The notes below the pieces were generated by a model. That model made no database searches, had not been told where the DNA came from, and worked only from the letters and a program-made list of their open reading frames with translations. From an uncultured Clostridia bacterium (GTDB taxonomy: Bacteria; Bacillota; Clostridia; Christensenellales; UBA1242), in contig CANQDK010000002.1 of assembly GCA_947591785.1 (NCBI GenBank), positions 143,069 to 186,530 on the forward strand: 43,462 nucleotides of DNA. Direction: 5' to 3'. A program made the position numbers and the translations under genes. Positions 34,053-43,228 of this stretch are shown piece after piece; the stretch's first letter is position 1, and each line of letters starts with the position of its first letter.

Positions 34053-34913
34053 TCAACCTCCAAACAACCCCGCTATGAAATTGCATAATCTGTCAAACCA
34101 ATTTGAAAACTTGCCCACATCACCTGCGTCCAAAATGTCCTCAGGATAGGTTTCCAAAAATTCCATACTCTTTTTTGTGGCATCAAGATTGCTGATTTTT
34201 CTGAGATATTTCGCCAAATTCACTTTGTAAGTTTCGCCAATTTCAAAATAATTTGCACTCATTTGGTCAATAAGTGCCACATTCGCAATGCACACAACCG
34301 AACTTGCCCCAAGAGCACACGCAAGCATAATCCCTGCCGCTTTGCTTGAAAGTTTTTTTGAAGATTTTTTCTTCTCATTTGACTTTCTTGTCAGTTTGAC
34401 AAATTTTTTGTTCTCTTCCAATAAATCATAGTTGGGTTTTTCAATGACGCCCACGCTTTGTCTTTCTGTTTCCGACTGCGAAGGTTGACTTTCTGCTTGT
34501 GCAACAATGTTTGTTTTTTGATTTTGCTGTGGTGTTGGTTGATAGAGATTTTCAATCAAAACATTTTTTTCTTTTTCAAATTCTTGTGCATCTTTTTCTT
34601 GCTCACGCTTCAAAAACTCCGCAACCGTGATGTTTTCAAGCGAATTTAGATAAGCACTCTGTGAAGCCGTTTCCTCTGCCTTATGTTTCTCCTGCAATTC
34701 TTTTATGGTTGGAGAATCTTCCACAGGTTTTTGCTCGGTTTCAACGCCCTTCTCGTTTGCGGAAAAAGTTTCGCTCTCAAAAGAAAAATCACCGTCATTT
34801 TTCTCATCTACTTGCTTTCTTTTTGGAACAATGGCAGTGTTTGATGAGATTTGATTGACTTCTTTTTTTTCAACCTCTTTTTCAGTTTGTGTTTCAGCAA
34901 AAAGTCTGTCCAT
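34053..34913 (-). CDS. Bitopic membrane protein in the ftsL position
   Basis: Lies between rsmH and the PBP, where Firmicutes encode FtsL. Residues 1-185 are hydrophilic, Glu/Lys/Gln-rich and probably disordered in the cytoplasm, ending in a basic cluster (RKSNEKKKSSKKLSSK). One membrane helix follows at about 191-215, then a ~70-residue outside segment (MSANYFEIGETYKVNLAKYLRK). FtsL usually has a short inside tail and an outside coiled coil; here the inside tail is long and the heptad pattern weak. GGAG lies eight bases before the ATG. I infer an FtsL-like role mainly from position. Confidence 0.7.
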   Translation of the reverse strand: MDRLFAETQTEKEVEKKEVNQISSNTAIVPKRKQVDEKNDGDFSFESETFSANEKGVETEQKPVEDSPTIKELQEKHKAEETASQSAYLNSLENITVAEFLKREQEKDAQEFEKEKNVLIENLYQPTPQQNQKTNIVAQAESQPSQSETERQSVGVIEKPNYDLLEENKKFVKLTRKSNEKKKSSKKLSSKAAGIMLACALGASSVVCIANVALIDQMSANYFEIGETYKVNLAKYLRKISNLDATKKSMEFLETYPEDILDAGDVGKFSNWFDRLCNFIAGLFGG

Positions 34914-34939
34914 ATATCATATTCTCCTTCCTTTGCTTT

Positions 34940-35878
34940 TTATGATTTTCTCTCAACAATTCTCAGTTTTGCCGAGGTGCTTCTGCTGTTTTGCTGTTGC
35001 TCTTTTTCTGATGCCACAATCGGTTTTCTGTTTACCAAGAAAACTCTTGCTTTGTGTCCACATATGCAAACTGGTGTCTTTGGCGGACACAAACAATCTG
35101 TGCTTTCTGTTTTGAAAACCTGTTTCACAATTCTGTCCTCCAAACTGTGAAATGAAAGAACAACTCCCCGTCCATGTGGCGAAAGCATTGAAATCATATC
35201 TGTCAAAAATTTGTCGAGTCCATCAAGTTCTCTGTTTATGTAAATTCTAAGTGCCTGAAACACCTTTTTTGATGCTCCACCTCGCGAAAAAACAATTTTC
35301 TTTGGTATGCTTTTTTCAATAATGTCGCGAAGTTCAAAAGTGGTGCAAATTTCTTTTGTCTGCCTTGCATCAACAATGTTTCGTGCAATCTGTTTTGCAA
35401 ATTCTTCTTCACCAAACTCTGAAAATATCTTTGCAAGTTGTTGATGTGAAAAGGTGTTGACAATTTCTTTTGCTGTCGGCAGATTTTCGTCTTGCCCCAT
35501 TCTCATATCCAAAATGCCGTCATTCACAAACGAGAATCCACGCTCACCAGCATCAATTTGATGCGAACTCACCCCCAAATCCACCAAAAATCCGTCAATT
35601 TTTTCAACTCCCAAACTTTCCAAAACTTGAGGTGCGTTTTTGAAATTGTCTTTAATAAAAGTCACATTGTTTTCAAATTTTGCAAGCACTTTTTTGCTTT
35701 TATCAATGGCCTCTTGGTCACGGTCAAATGCATACAAATGCCCTGTTTTCAGTTTTTTTGCAATCTCAAAGGAATGTCCAGCACCCCCAACCGTGCAGTC
35801 CACATAAATTCCATCACTTTTGATGTTAAGCCCATCAATAACTTCTTTCAACATAACGGGTGTGTGCCTAAATTCCAT
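34940..35878 (-). CDS. rsmH: 16S rRNA (cytosine-1402-N4) methyltransferase
   Basis: Methylates N4 of C1402 in the 16S rRNA P site using S-adenosylmethionine (old name MraW). Seen are HTPVMLKEVI at the N-terminus, the SAM-binding VDCTVGGAGHS (about 26-36), DGFLVDLGVSSHQID, and the C-terminal VVLSFHSLEDRIVK with the cysteine-containing CLCPPKTPVCICG. The ATG at 35878 gives 312 residues, the usual size. The upstream in-frame TTG at 35902 would add MKKAKRKG without a ribosome site. It is the second gene of the division operon; mraZ, which often precedes it, is absent. Confidence 0.95.
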   Translation of the reverse strand: MEFRHTPVMLKEVIDGLNIKSDGIYVDCTVGGAGHSFEIAKKLKTGHLYAFDRDQEAIDKSKKVLAKFENNVTFIKDNFKNAPQVLESLGVEKIDGFLVDLGVSSHQIDAGERGFSFVNDGILDMRMGQDENLPTAKEIVNTFSHQQLAKIFSEFGEEEFAKQIARNIVDARQTKEICTTFELRDIIEKSIPKKIVFSRGGASKKVFQALRIYINRELDGLDKFLTDMISMLSPHGRGVVLSFHSLEDRIVKQVFKTESTDCLCPPKTPVCICGHKARVFLVNRKPIVASEKEQQQNSRSTSAKLRIVERKS

Positions 35879-35933
35879 TCCTTTTCTTTTTGCCTTCTTC
35901 AAATTTTTTTATCTTCAAACCAAAATTTGTTTT

Positions 35934-38900
35934 CTATGCTTCTTCTGTGATTCCCAAAAGGTCAAGAAGTGCTTGTGCAGTTTTTGGTTGAGGATTTTCC
36001 TGCTTTTCTGCTATTTGATTTTTCACAGTTCCCTTGATTAATTCTTTTTGTGTTTCAATCTGACTTGAGTCCCAAAGTTTCTCTCCAGATGCTGTAAGAA
36101 GTTTTTTTGTGTTTTCAAGAACTTTCGCTTTTGCTCCGTCTTTATCTTCAACACTTTCTTCAATCTGCATCTCGTCAATCGCATTTGCAAATCCTGTCAC
36201 AAATTTTCCAATTCCTTCTGCACCAGACAAATCAACACTGCTACCAAGTTTTTCTTTCAACAAAGTTAAAAATGCCATTGTTTCGTCAAGTTCTTTGAAT
36301 GTTTCTTCAAAACTTTGATATTCATAATATCCCGTCTTTGCATTGCCAACTGCCAAATAATTTTTGATTGTTTTTGCATCTTTGAATGCTTTTTCTTCCA
36401 AGGAAGTGTCTGAAGAATATTTGTTGTCCGCCGTGATGTCATCACCTGTCATATACCAAACAAGATGAGCAAACACAGAATCAAACACACCTTTCTGTCC
36501 TTCAACACCTTTTGCGTTTTCTTTCAAAAGGTCAAGAATATGTCCAATTTGGGCAAGTTTGACGCTTTCAAAATCACTTGTGTTTTTCGCAAAGGACAAA
36601 AGTTCTTCCAAGATGTCAAGTGCATTTTCAATCTTTGCAGTGTCACCACGCAAAACAGAGAAATCTGTTGTTGGTTTTGCTTTTTCAATATTATTTGTTC
36701 CTGTCAAAGTTGCAACTGCAGTGTCAAGTTCTGTTGCCAACTTTTGTGTGAGTGGTGCAAAAATTTTGCTGTCAAACACAGGAGTAAAGAGTGTTTTCAA
36801 AGTTCCTTTCTCTTCCAAAATTGTGTTAATAAGTGTTTCAATATCTTTGCCATTGATGACATATTTAAGATATGTCATTGTTGTTGGAGAATCGCCATCT
36901 TCAACTTCAATCTCTCCACTGTCAAGGGCAACAAGCACATTGCCAAGTTTGACAAATTCACTTTGCCACTCTTCAATGTTTGCCTTGTCTGCTGTTTCGT
37001 CATACACTCTGTCTGTTGCAAGTCCATCAAATGAAACCATATCTTTGATGTTTGTTTTCAGTTGAGAAATCACTTCGTCAAAAACCATTGTCTTCAAAGA
37101 TTTCCCTGCAAAACTTGCCTTTTCAAGTTGATAGAATGGAAGCAACAAGTCGGCAACATAGGACTCATTTGCATCAATACTTTGAGCATCATCACCTTTC
37201 AGCCCAAGCAAAATTTTGTCAAGCAAAGTGTTGAAATCCAAACTCTCAGCATTTAAAATGTCCAAAGTTTTAACCATTTCAAAAGGTTTTGAAACAAATG
37301 TAAAGAAATCTGTGTAAGTCGAAATCTCCTCGCGTGACAATTCTTTTTCTTGTCCATCTCCACCTTGAACTTCTTTCTCAACCCAAACTTTGTCACCAAG
37401 AAGTGAAATGTCATAAAATGCCAAAATGTTGTCAACAACCTTGACTTCAACAACCTTTTCTTTGCCAGTGTCTTGCCCTTGTTTGTCAGCACCTCCATCT
37501 TCTTTCTCTTCTTCTTCAGGACTCTCATCTTTCACTGTTTTTTCATAGTTCAAAATTGGAAGTTCTCTCAACCAATCCAAAGTTTCGCCAAGTTTGACAA
37601 GTTTTGCACTGTCAAGATTGAGAAGTGTTTTTGTTATGTCCGCATCCTCTTTTGTCAAATCGGAAATTTTAATGATATTGTCGTTCAAGTCAATCAATTT
37701 TTCAAAAGCCTGTGTTATTGTTTCGGAAAGTGTGCTGGTGTCAATGTCTGAATTATTTCCAAAGTCAAGATTTTTGTCGTTTGCAAAATAATCTGCAATT
37801 TTCTGTGAAGCATAATCTCCCAAAATTTTGAATTCATCTTTGACAAGTTGAACATCAAGTATGTTAGACAAAATTTCTGAAACATCAGTTTTATGCTCTT
37901 TTGCCAAGTTTAAAATTGTGTCAATATCAAAACTTTCAATCGCCTTCACATCTTCCGCCAATCCACTTGCAAAAGCCTTGTCTGCAACATCAACAATCTT
38001 CAAGATGTCGTCTGAAATATACTCAAACATATCAAATTTTTTGTCACCTTCATCGGCGGTTTTGATTTTTTCTTGCAAATTTATCAGTGCTTTGTCCAAA
38101 ATTTCTGGCAATTTTTCGTTTGTTTCATAGTCCAAAACATATTGTTTTGCTGTGTCGCAAACCACGGTTTTGAAAATTCCATTATTCAAAAATTTTTCCA
38201 AACTTTTTTTCAATTCTTTCAAGTCAATATTGAAATTGTCATCAACCATAACATCATTATAAACAACAACAAATTCGTTATAGGTGTCTGCCATATTTAA
38301 AAGTTCTTTTCTTATATGAATGCTCTGTCCATCAATTTTGAAACTTGAAAGTCCGTCAAAAAGTGCATCATTAAGTCCACCTGCTCCTGCAACTTTTCCA
38401 AAAACACTGTTGTTGTATGCCTTCACAATCTCGTCAACAACAGAAGGAACATATCCTTCCAAAAGTTCTGGCACTGTTTGCAGTTTTTCGCCTGTTCCTT
38501 CCTCAGCAAGAAGAGTGCTTTCAATTTCAACATTTTGTGCAGAAACTGAAAGTGTGGAAAGTTGTGTGTAGGTGTTTGTCAAGGATGAAAGTGGTGCAAA
38601 AAGAATAAACATAAACAAAAACCCTTCAACAAGTCCAATTCCAGCACCATACCAACGATAAGGTTTTGAATTTGCAAAATCCTTTTTCTTTGATTTAAAC
38701 CAAATTCGTGCAACAATCAAATATGCAATATCAAAAATAGCAAATGTCAAAACAGCCACAATGATAAACACAAGCGGTGCAACAACAGCCATTGGCAAAT
38801 TTTTCAAAAAAGTGCTTGCACTTCCATATTGTGACAAATCAAAAGACTGATTTATGAATGTAAGAAGAATGTTTGACAAAGTTGTGTTTTGCCCATCTAC

Positions 38901-39089
38901 AGGAATTTGTATTCCAAGAATGGCATTTGTGATTGGTTTTGTTATAAAATACGCAATAACCATACTTACAACAAAAAACAAAATATGCAAGGCAGAACGT
39001 TTAAGTCCCCTATAAAGTCCAATTAAGAAACCTACTATCAAGAATAAGAAAAAAACTCCAAGTCCAACCCAAAAAACTATTGTGCTCAT
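35934..39089 (-). CDS. CvpA-domain membrane protein with ~880-residue extension
   Basis: Residues 1-170 hold four hydrophobic helices (about 4-26, 32-50, 98-127, 146-168) with GLYRGLKRS after the first, as in the CvpA (colicin V production protein) family, normally ~160-200 residues. The remaining ~880 residues are soluble, helical and Asp/Glu/Lys-rich. They repeat a loose pattern of DILNL, LVKLGETL, FVKLG and VKLAQIG segments, and include an acidic linker near 515-545. There is no enzyme motif that I recognise. GGAG lies 11 bases before the ATG, after a plausible promoter. It is the first gene of the rsmH-PBP operon, so a division or wall-related scaffold role is possible. Confidence 0.78.
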   Translation of the reverse strand: MSTIVFWVGLGVFFLFLIVGFLIGLYRGLKRSALHILFFVVSMVIAYFITKPITNAILGIQIPVDGQNTTLSNILLTFINQSFDLSQYGSASTFLKNLPMAVVAPLVFIIVAVLTFAIFDIAYLIVARIWFKSKKKDFANSKPYRWYGAGIGLVEGFLFMFILFAPLSSLTNTYTQLSTLSVSAQNVEIESTLLAEEGTGEKLQTVPELLEGYVPSVVDEIVKAYNNSVFGKVAGAGGLNDALFDGLSSFKIDGQSIHIRKELLNMADTYNEFVVVYNDVMVDDNFNIDLKELKKSLEKFLNNGIFKTVVCDTAKQYVLDYETNEKLPEILDKALINLQEKIKTADEGDKKFDMFEYISDDILKIVDVADKAFASGLAEDVKAIESFDIDTILNLAKEHKTDVSEILSNILDVQLVKDEFKILGDYASQKIADYFANDKNLDFGNNSDIDTSTLSETITQAFEKLIDLNDNIIKISDLTKEDADITKTLLNLDSAKLVKLGETLDWLRELPILNYEKTVKDESPEEEEKEDGGADKQGQDTGKEKVVEVKVVDNILAFYDISLLGDKVWVEKEVQGGDGQEKELSREEISTYTDFFTFVSKPFEMVKTLDILNAESLDFNTLLDKILLGLKGDDAQSIDANESYVADLLLPFYQLEKASFAGKSLKTMVFDEVISQLKTNIKDMVSFDGLATDRVYDETADKANIEEWQSEFVKLGNVLVALDSGEIEVEDGDSPTTMTYLKYVINGKDIETLINTILEEKGTLKTLFTPVFDSKIFAPLTQKLATELDTAVATLTGTNNIEKAKPTTDFSVLRGDTAKIENALDILEELLSFAKNTSDFESVKLAQIGHILDLLKENAKGVEGQKGVFDSVFAHLVWYMTGDDITADNKYSSDTSLEEKAFKDAKTIKNYLAVGNAKTGYYEYQSFEETFKELDETMAFLTLLKEKLGSSVDLSGAEGIGKFVTGFANAIDEMQIEESVEDKDGAKAKVLENTKKLLTASGEKLWDSSQIETQKELIKGTVKNQIAEKQENPQPKTAQALLDLLGITEEA

Positions 39090-39136
39090 AAAAATTCTTT
39101 CTCCTTTAAAATATTTTGCTCGATATGTTTTCTTTT

Positions 39137-39164
39137 ATTTTATACGAAACAATCTAAAATTCAA
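39137..39164 (-). promoter_or_regulatory. Candidate promoter of the division operon
   Basis: On the minus strand TTGAAT (39164-39159), 16 bases, TAAAAT (39142-39137). Leader of about 40 bases before the CvpA-domain gene. Confidence 0.5.
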
Positions 39165-39211
39165 AACAATTATGCTCTAATCAAAGTCAAAAGTTTTAGA
39201 ATTTTTGTCAT

Positions 39212-40291
39212 TTATACAATTTTTCCATCACTTATATGGAAAAGTTTTCCATTTATTTTCCTTTCATCTGTGCAAGTGATAAAGGTTTGAGTTCTTCCAA
39301 CAAATTTCAGTAACCGTGCTTGTCTTTCTGTGTCAAGTTCGGAAAAAACATCGTCAAGCATAAGAATTGGATATTCTCCGCACTTTTCTTTCATATTTTC
39401 AAGTTCGGCAAGTTTGAGTGTTAGAGCAACCGTTCTTTGTTGCCCTTGTGAACCAAAATTTTTCACTTCTATTCCATTTAGAAAAATATCAATATCATCT
39501 CTGTGTGTTCCTACTGTGGTGTAACCAACTCTAAAATCTTTTTCAAGATTCTTTTTTAATAGTTTAGAAAAATTTTCTTCAAACTTTTCGTCTAACTCCA
39601 CCCCACAACCACTCTTATATTCAAGTTTTAATTCTTCTTTTCCTCCACTTATAAAAAGGTGTGATGCTTTTGCATAAGGCAAAATTTCTTCAATAAATTT
39701 CTTTCTTTCAAACGCTATTATCTTCGCTGAGGTGACAAGGGCTCTATCCCAAATGTCAATTGTTTCTTTTAGTGCTTCCATTGAATTTGAAATTTTAAAA
39801 AGTTTATTTCGATTTGCTAAAATTTTCTCATATCTTGAAAGCTGATAAAAATACCTTTTATTGTGCTGAGAAATGTCGATATCCATAAATTTTCGTCTTT
39901 CTTCAGGACTATCTTTGACAAGTTTGAGTTCGTTTGGTGAAAAAAACACAACATTCACTTCACCAATAAGTTCTCCAATTTTTTTTATTGGAATACTGTT
40001 TATTTTGATAATTTTCTTCGTCTTTTTATTTAAAAAAACTTCCACTTTCACATCACGATATTTTTTTTGTGTGGTTATTTTTATTGATGCTTGTTCTTCA
40101 TTCCAATTTACAAGCTCTTTATCTTTACAATTTTTAAAACTTTTTCCAATACAGCAATAAAAAATACTCTCCAAGAGATTTGTTTTTCCTTGTGCATTTT
40201 TTCCAATAAAAACATTAACCTTGTCATCAAACATAACTCTTAAATTTTTGTAGTTTCTAAAATTTTTGATTTCAAGTTGCTGTATTTTCAT
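39212..40291 (-). CDS. recF: DNA replication and repair protein RecF
   Basis: An SMC-like ATPase that helps load RecA at gaps. Walker A is FIGKNAQGKTNLLES (about 28-42), the signature region is GSQGQQRTVALTLKLAEL, and Walker B is LMLDDVFSELD. Length 359 is standard. The gene points away from dnaA, whereas in most Firmicutes recF is downstream of dnaN in the same direction. No Shine-Dalgarno is present; its TAAAAT ends six bases before the ATG, so the message is probably leaderless. No terminator is evident between it and the CvpA gene. Confidence 0.95.
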   Translation of the reverse strand: MKIQQLEIKNFRNYKNLRVMFDDKVNVFIGKNAQGKTNLLESIFYCCIGKSFKNCKDKELVNWNEEQASIKITTQKKYRDVKVEVFLNKKTKKIIKINSIPIKKIGELIGEVNVVFFSPNELKLVKDSPEERRKFMDIDISQHNKRYFYQLSRYEKILANRNKLFKISNSMEALKETIDIWDRALVTSAKIIAFERKKFIEEILPYAKASHLFISGGKEELKLEYKSGCGVELDEKFEENFSKLLKKNLEKDFRVGYTTVGTHRDDIDIFLNGIEVKNFGSQGQQRTVALTLKLAELENMKEKCGEYPILMLDDVFSELDTERQARLLKFVGRTQTFITCTDERKINGKLFHISDGKIV

Positions 40292-40297
40292 AAAAAC

Positions 40298-40325
40298 ATT
40301 TTACCACATTTTTTAAAGATTACAA
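40298..40325 (-). promoter_or_regulatory. Promoter of recF at leaderless spacing
   Basis: On the minus strand TTGTAA (40325-40320), 16 bases, TAAAAT (40303-40298). Six bases lie between the hexamer and the ATG, so +1 falls on the A of the start codon. Confidence 0.55.
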
Positions 40326-40331
40326 ACTTGC

Positions 40332-40360
40332 TTGACAAATTATTTTCAGTATTTTAAAAT
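40332..40360 (+). promoter_or_regulatory. Promoter of dnaA
   Basis: TTGACA (40332-40337), exactly 17 bases, TAAAAT (40355-40360). Leader of about 44 bases with GGAG eight bases before the ATG. It is divergent from, and back to back with, the recF promoter. No clear DnaA box (TTATCCACA) is seen between the two genes. Confidence 0.8.
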
Positions 40361-40410
40361 ATTTCTGCGTTATACGTTTTAATAAATTTAGTTAAATTGG
40401 AGAAAAAATT

Positions 40411-41763
40411 ATGCAAGATGTTTCTTATATTTGGCAACAAATTCTTGAAAAATTGGAACTACGTGTTTCGTCAGTATCTTTTATGCTTTGGCTTAAAACA
40501 ATAAAACCTCTTGAAATTGATGACAAAGACAATTTTGTTATTGCAACACAATCTGTTTCTGCAAAAAATCAAATTTTAAGAAATTTTATCGACACGATTG
40601 GAGATTGTGCTTTTGAAGTGACTGGAAAACCTTTAAAAATTGTTGTTCTTGACCAAAATGAAGAGATTGAATATTTGAAAAACAACAAAACTCAAGAAAA
40701 TCCAGTTGTAAAAAAAGATGAAAAAAATCCTTTTGTTGAAAAATTCACTTTTGATAATTTTGTTGTTGGAAAAAGTAACCAATTTGTCTATGCTGCTGCA
40801 AGAACGGTTGCAGAAAATCCTGGAAAAAGATATAACCCTCTTTTTATTTATGGTGGCGTTGGACTTGGAAAGACTCACCTTCTTCATGCGATTGGAAATT
40901 TTATAAGAGAAAACAATCCTGAACTAAAAATTGAATATGTTCCTTTTGGAAAATTTACGAGTGACTATATCAACTCTCTTTCTTCTCCAACAAAAAATCA
41001 AGCAGTAATGGAATTTCGTGGAAAATATCGCAACTTAGATGTTTTGATGGTTGATGATATTCAACTTATCTCCAACAAAAAAGAAACACAAGAAGAATTT
41101 TTCTTAACTTTTAATGATTTGGTTATGAGCAATAAACAAGTTATCATTTGTTCTGATAGACCACCAAAAGAAATTTCAACTTTGGAAGACCGTTTACGTT
41201 CTCGTTTTTCAAGTGGACTTATTCATGACATACAAAAACCAGAAATTGAAACACGTATTGCAATTCTTCACAAAAAAAGTCAGCTTGAAAAATATAATGT
41301 TGATGACAGTGCAATTGAATATATTGCCGAACATGTTGATAGCAGTGTGAGAGATTTGGAAGGAAAACTTTCTGAAGTATATTTTCTTGCAACTCTGTCT
41401 GGAAAAAAGATTGCGACACTTGAAGATGCAGAAGAAATTTTTAAAAATCAAAAAGAAGAACTTAAAAATGACCTTACTCCTGACAGAATAATTTCTGTTG
41501 TTTGCGACTATTTTAACATTTCTTATAATGATATTATTGGAAAGAAAAAAAATAAAGAAGTTGTTGAGCCACGAATGATTGCAATTTATCTTATCAGTGA
41601 GATATTAAATCTTCCTCTTGTAAACATTGGAAAACTGTTTGGAGGACGTGACCATACGACTATTATGCACAGCAGAGATAAAATAAGTGAAGACTTAAAA
41701 ATAAACAAGAAAACACAGACTCTTGTGGACAACATTCAAAATTTGTTGACAAGTGGACAATAA
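40411..41763 (+). CDS. dnaA: Chromosomal replication initiator DnaA
   Basis: Binds DnaA boxes and melts the origin. Domain I (about 1-80) starts WQQILEKLELRVSSVSF. The AAA+ core has Walker A GGVGLGKTH (148-156), Walker B VDDIQ (214-218) and a sensor segment SDRPPKEI. The DNA-binding domain ends with the DnaA signature GGRDHTTIMHS (411-421). The 450-residue length is normal and the linker (domain II) is short. It is followed by an A/T-rich spacer with DnaA boxes and then dnaN. Confidence 0.98.
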   Translation: MQDVSYIWQQILEKLELRVSSVSFMLWLKTIKPLEIDDKDNFVIATQSVSAKNQILRNFIDTIGDCAFEVTGKPLKIVVLDQNEEIEYLKNNKTQENPVVKKDEKNPFVEKFTFDNFVVGKSNQFVYAAARTVAENPGKRYNPLFIYGGVGLGKTHLLHAIGNFIRENNPELKIEYVPFGKFTSDYINSLSSPTKNQAVMEFRGKYRNLDVLMVDDIQLISNKKETQEEFFLTFNDLVMSNKQVIICSDRPPKEISTLEDRLRSRFSSGLIHDIQKPEIETRIAILHKKSQLEKYNVDDSAIEYIAEHVDSSVRDLEGKLSEVYFLATLSGKKIATLEDAEEIFKNQKEELKNDLTPDRIISVVCDYFNISYNDIIGKKKNKEVVEPRMIAIYLISEILNLPLVNIGKLFGGRDHTTIMHSRDKISEDLKINKKTQTLVDNIQNLLTSGQ

Positions 41764-42109
41764 AAGCCTTTTTATCCACATTTCAAATTTTTAAAAATTA
41801 ACCCATCAACCTACAACATATATTGCTTTTCAAATTAAAAATTTTCTATATTTTGTATTTTAAAATTTTGAAAAATACTTATCCACTTTTCCACAGACAT
41901 AATAAATATAATAATAAATTAAAAAATAATAAAAAAATAAAACATTATAGATGGTGGGCTTCCTGCTTTTGAAAGTTGAAAATTTTTGGTTTAGATAAAT
42001 TTCTTATCTTTCTTAAGCAGTCAAAAAAATTGTTGATTTTATGTTGTTTTGTTTTGAATTAGATTGTTTTTGTGATATACTATAAAAGTAATGAAAAAGG
42101 AGATTTAAC
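41764..42109. other. dnaA-dnaN spacer, candidate origin of replication (oriC)
   Basis: This 346-base gene-free stretch holds a perfect DnaA box TTATCCACA (41772-41780) and a pair of near boxes, TTATCCACT (41879-41887) and TTTTCCACA (41887-41895), sharing one base. Directly after them comes about 55 bases of nearly pure A/T with TAATAA-type triplets (41900-41955), resembling the DnaA-trio plus unwinding element in the B. subtilis arrangement. A G-containing stretch (GATGGTGGGC, 41951-41960) closes it. The dnaN promoter occupies the right end. Three boxes is fewer than usual, so other sites may lie elsewhere. Confidence 0.72.
42054..42081 (+). promoter_or_regulatory. Promoter of dnaN
   Basis: TTGAAT (42054-42059), 16 bases, TATACT (42076-42081), with TGA before the -10. 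The leader of about 22 bases carries AAAGGAG before the ATG, so dnaN can be expressed apart from dnaA. Confidence 0.6.
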
Positions 42110-43210
42110 ATGATTGTTAGTTGTCACGGAATTGAACTTTCAGATGCATTTTTAAGTGTTAGTAAGGCAATATCAAACAAACCAACAAATCCTATTTTAG
42201 AAGGAATTAAAATTGTTGCAGAAGACGATACGTTGACATTAAGTGCCACGGATACTGACCTTTCAATTGAAAGAAAAATAAAAGCAAATATCAAAGAAGA
42301 AGGCGAAGCTGTTGTTCCAGGAAAGTTTATCACAGAATTTGTAAAAAAACTTACAAATGAAATGATTGAACTTGAACTCAATGAAAAAAATCAAATGATA
42401 ATCAAATATGACGACAGTCAATCAATTATTCAATGCTATAATTTTGCAGAATATCCTGCATTAAAGAAAATTAACAGTGAAAATTATTTCGGCATAACAA
42501 AAAAGGATTTAAAAACATTAATTGCAAAAACAATTTTTTCTGTTGCAGTTGATGACAGTCGCCCTATCTTGAAAGGTGTGCTTTTTGATATTGATAAGAA
42601 TGTTATCAATGCAATAGCTCTTGATGGATATCGTCTTGCAAAAGTTAAGAAAAATATAACTTCAAATTTAACAATGAGCATTGTTGTTCCATCAAAAAGT
42701 TTAAATGAAATTTCAAGAATATTAGATGACAGTGATGAAATTGTAAACATCTATGTTGAAAAATCAACACTTATGATTGATTTAGGAGAAACAAAACTTA
42801 CAACCTGTCTTTTGGAAGGAGATTTTGTCAATTATAAACAAATTATTTCAGCAAATTATGAAACTGTTTGTGTTGTAAACAAAGAACAATTTGAAGATGC
42901 TTTGGACAGAGCTTCACTTCTTTCAAAAATTGGCCAAGGAAATTGTGTTAAGTTTGATGTTAAAGAAAAAAATCTTTGCATAACTTCAAACAGTGAACTT
43001 GGAAATGTTAAAGAAAATGTTCCTGTAAACACAAGTGGAAAAGAACTTTTGATTGCTTTCAATGCAAGATATTTTATTGAAAATTTAAGAGCAAACAGTG
43101 ACGAATTTGTAAAAATTTGTTTCAACTCTCCTGCAAGTCCATGTGTTATCGTTCCTGTTGAAGGAGATGAATTTTTGTATTTAATTTTGCCTGTAAGAAT
43201 GATAGGATAA
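42110..43210 (+). CDS. dnaN: DNA polymerase III beta subunit (sliding clamp)
   Basis: The ring-shaped clamp that tethers replicative polymerase to DNA. Recognisable features are VSKAISNKPTNPILEGI near the N-terminus, ATDTDLSIE, GKFITEFVKKL, DDSRPILKGVLFDI, and the typical ending YLILPVRM. The length of 366 residues is standard and there are no gaps. AAAGGAG lies seven bases upstream of the ATG. A small protein follows after 18 bases, probably on the same transcript. Confidence 0.97.
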   Translation: MIVSCHGIELSDAFLSVSKAISNKPTNPILEGIKIVAEDDTLTLSATDTDLSIERKIKANIKEEGEAVVPGKFITEFVKKLTNEMIELELNEKNQMIIKYDDSQSIIQCYNFAEYPALKKINSENYFGITKKDLKTLIAKTIFSVAVDDSRPILKGVLFDIDKNVINAIALDGYRLAKVKKNITSNLTMSIVVPSKSLNEISRILDDSDEIVNIYVEKSTLMIDLGETKLTTCLLEGDFVNYKQIISANYETVCVVNKEQFEDALDRASLLSKIGQGNCVKFDVKEKNLCITSNSELGNVKENVPVNTSGKELLIAFNARYFIENLRANSDEFVKICFNSPASPCVIVPVEGDEFLYLILPVRMIG

Positions 43211-43228
43211 AATTATAGAGGTGAAAAA

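Noticed and set aside
35879-35902. TTG start for rsmH adding eight residues
   Set aside because: Rare start codon, no ribosome site; the ATG at 35878 gives the family's usual length.
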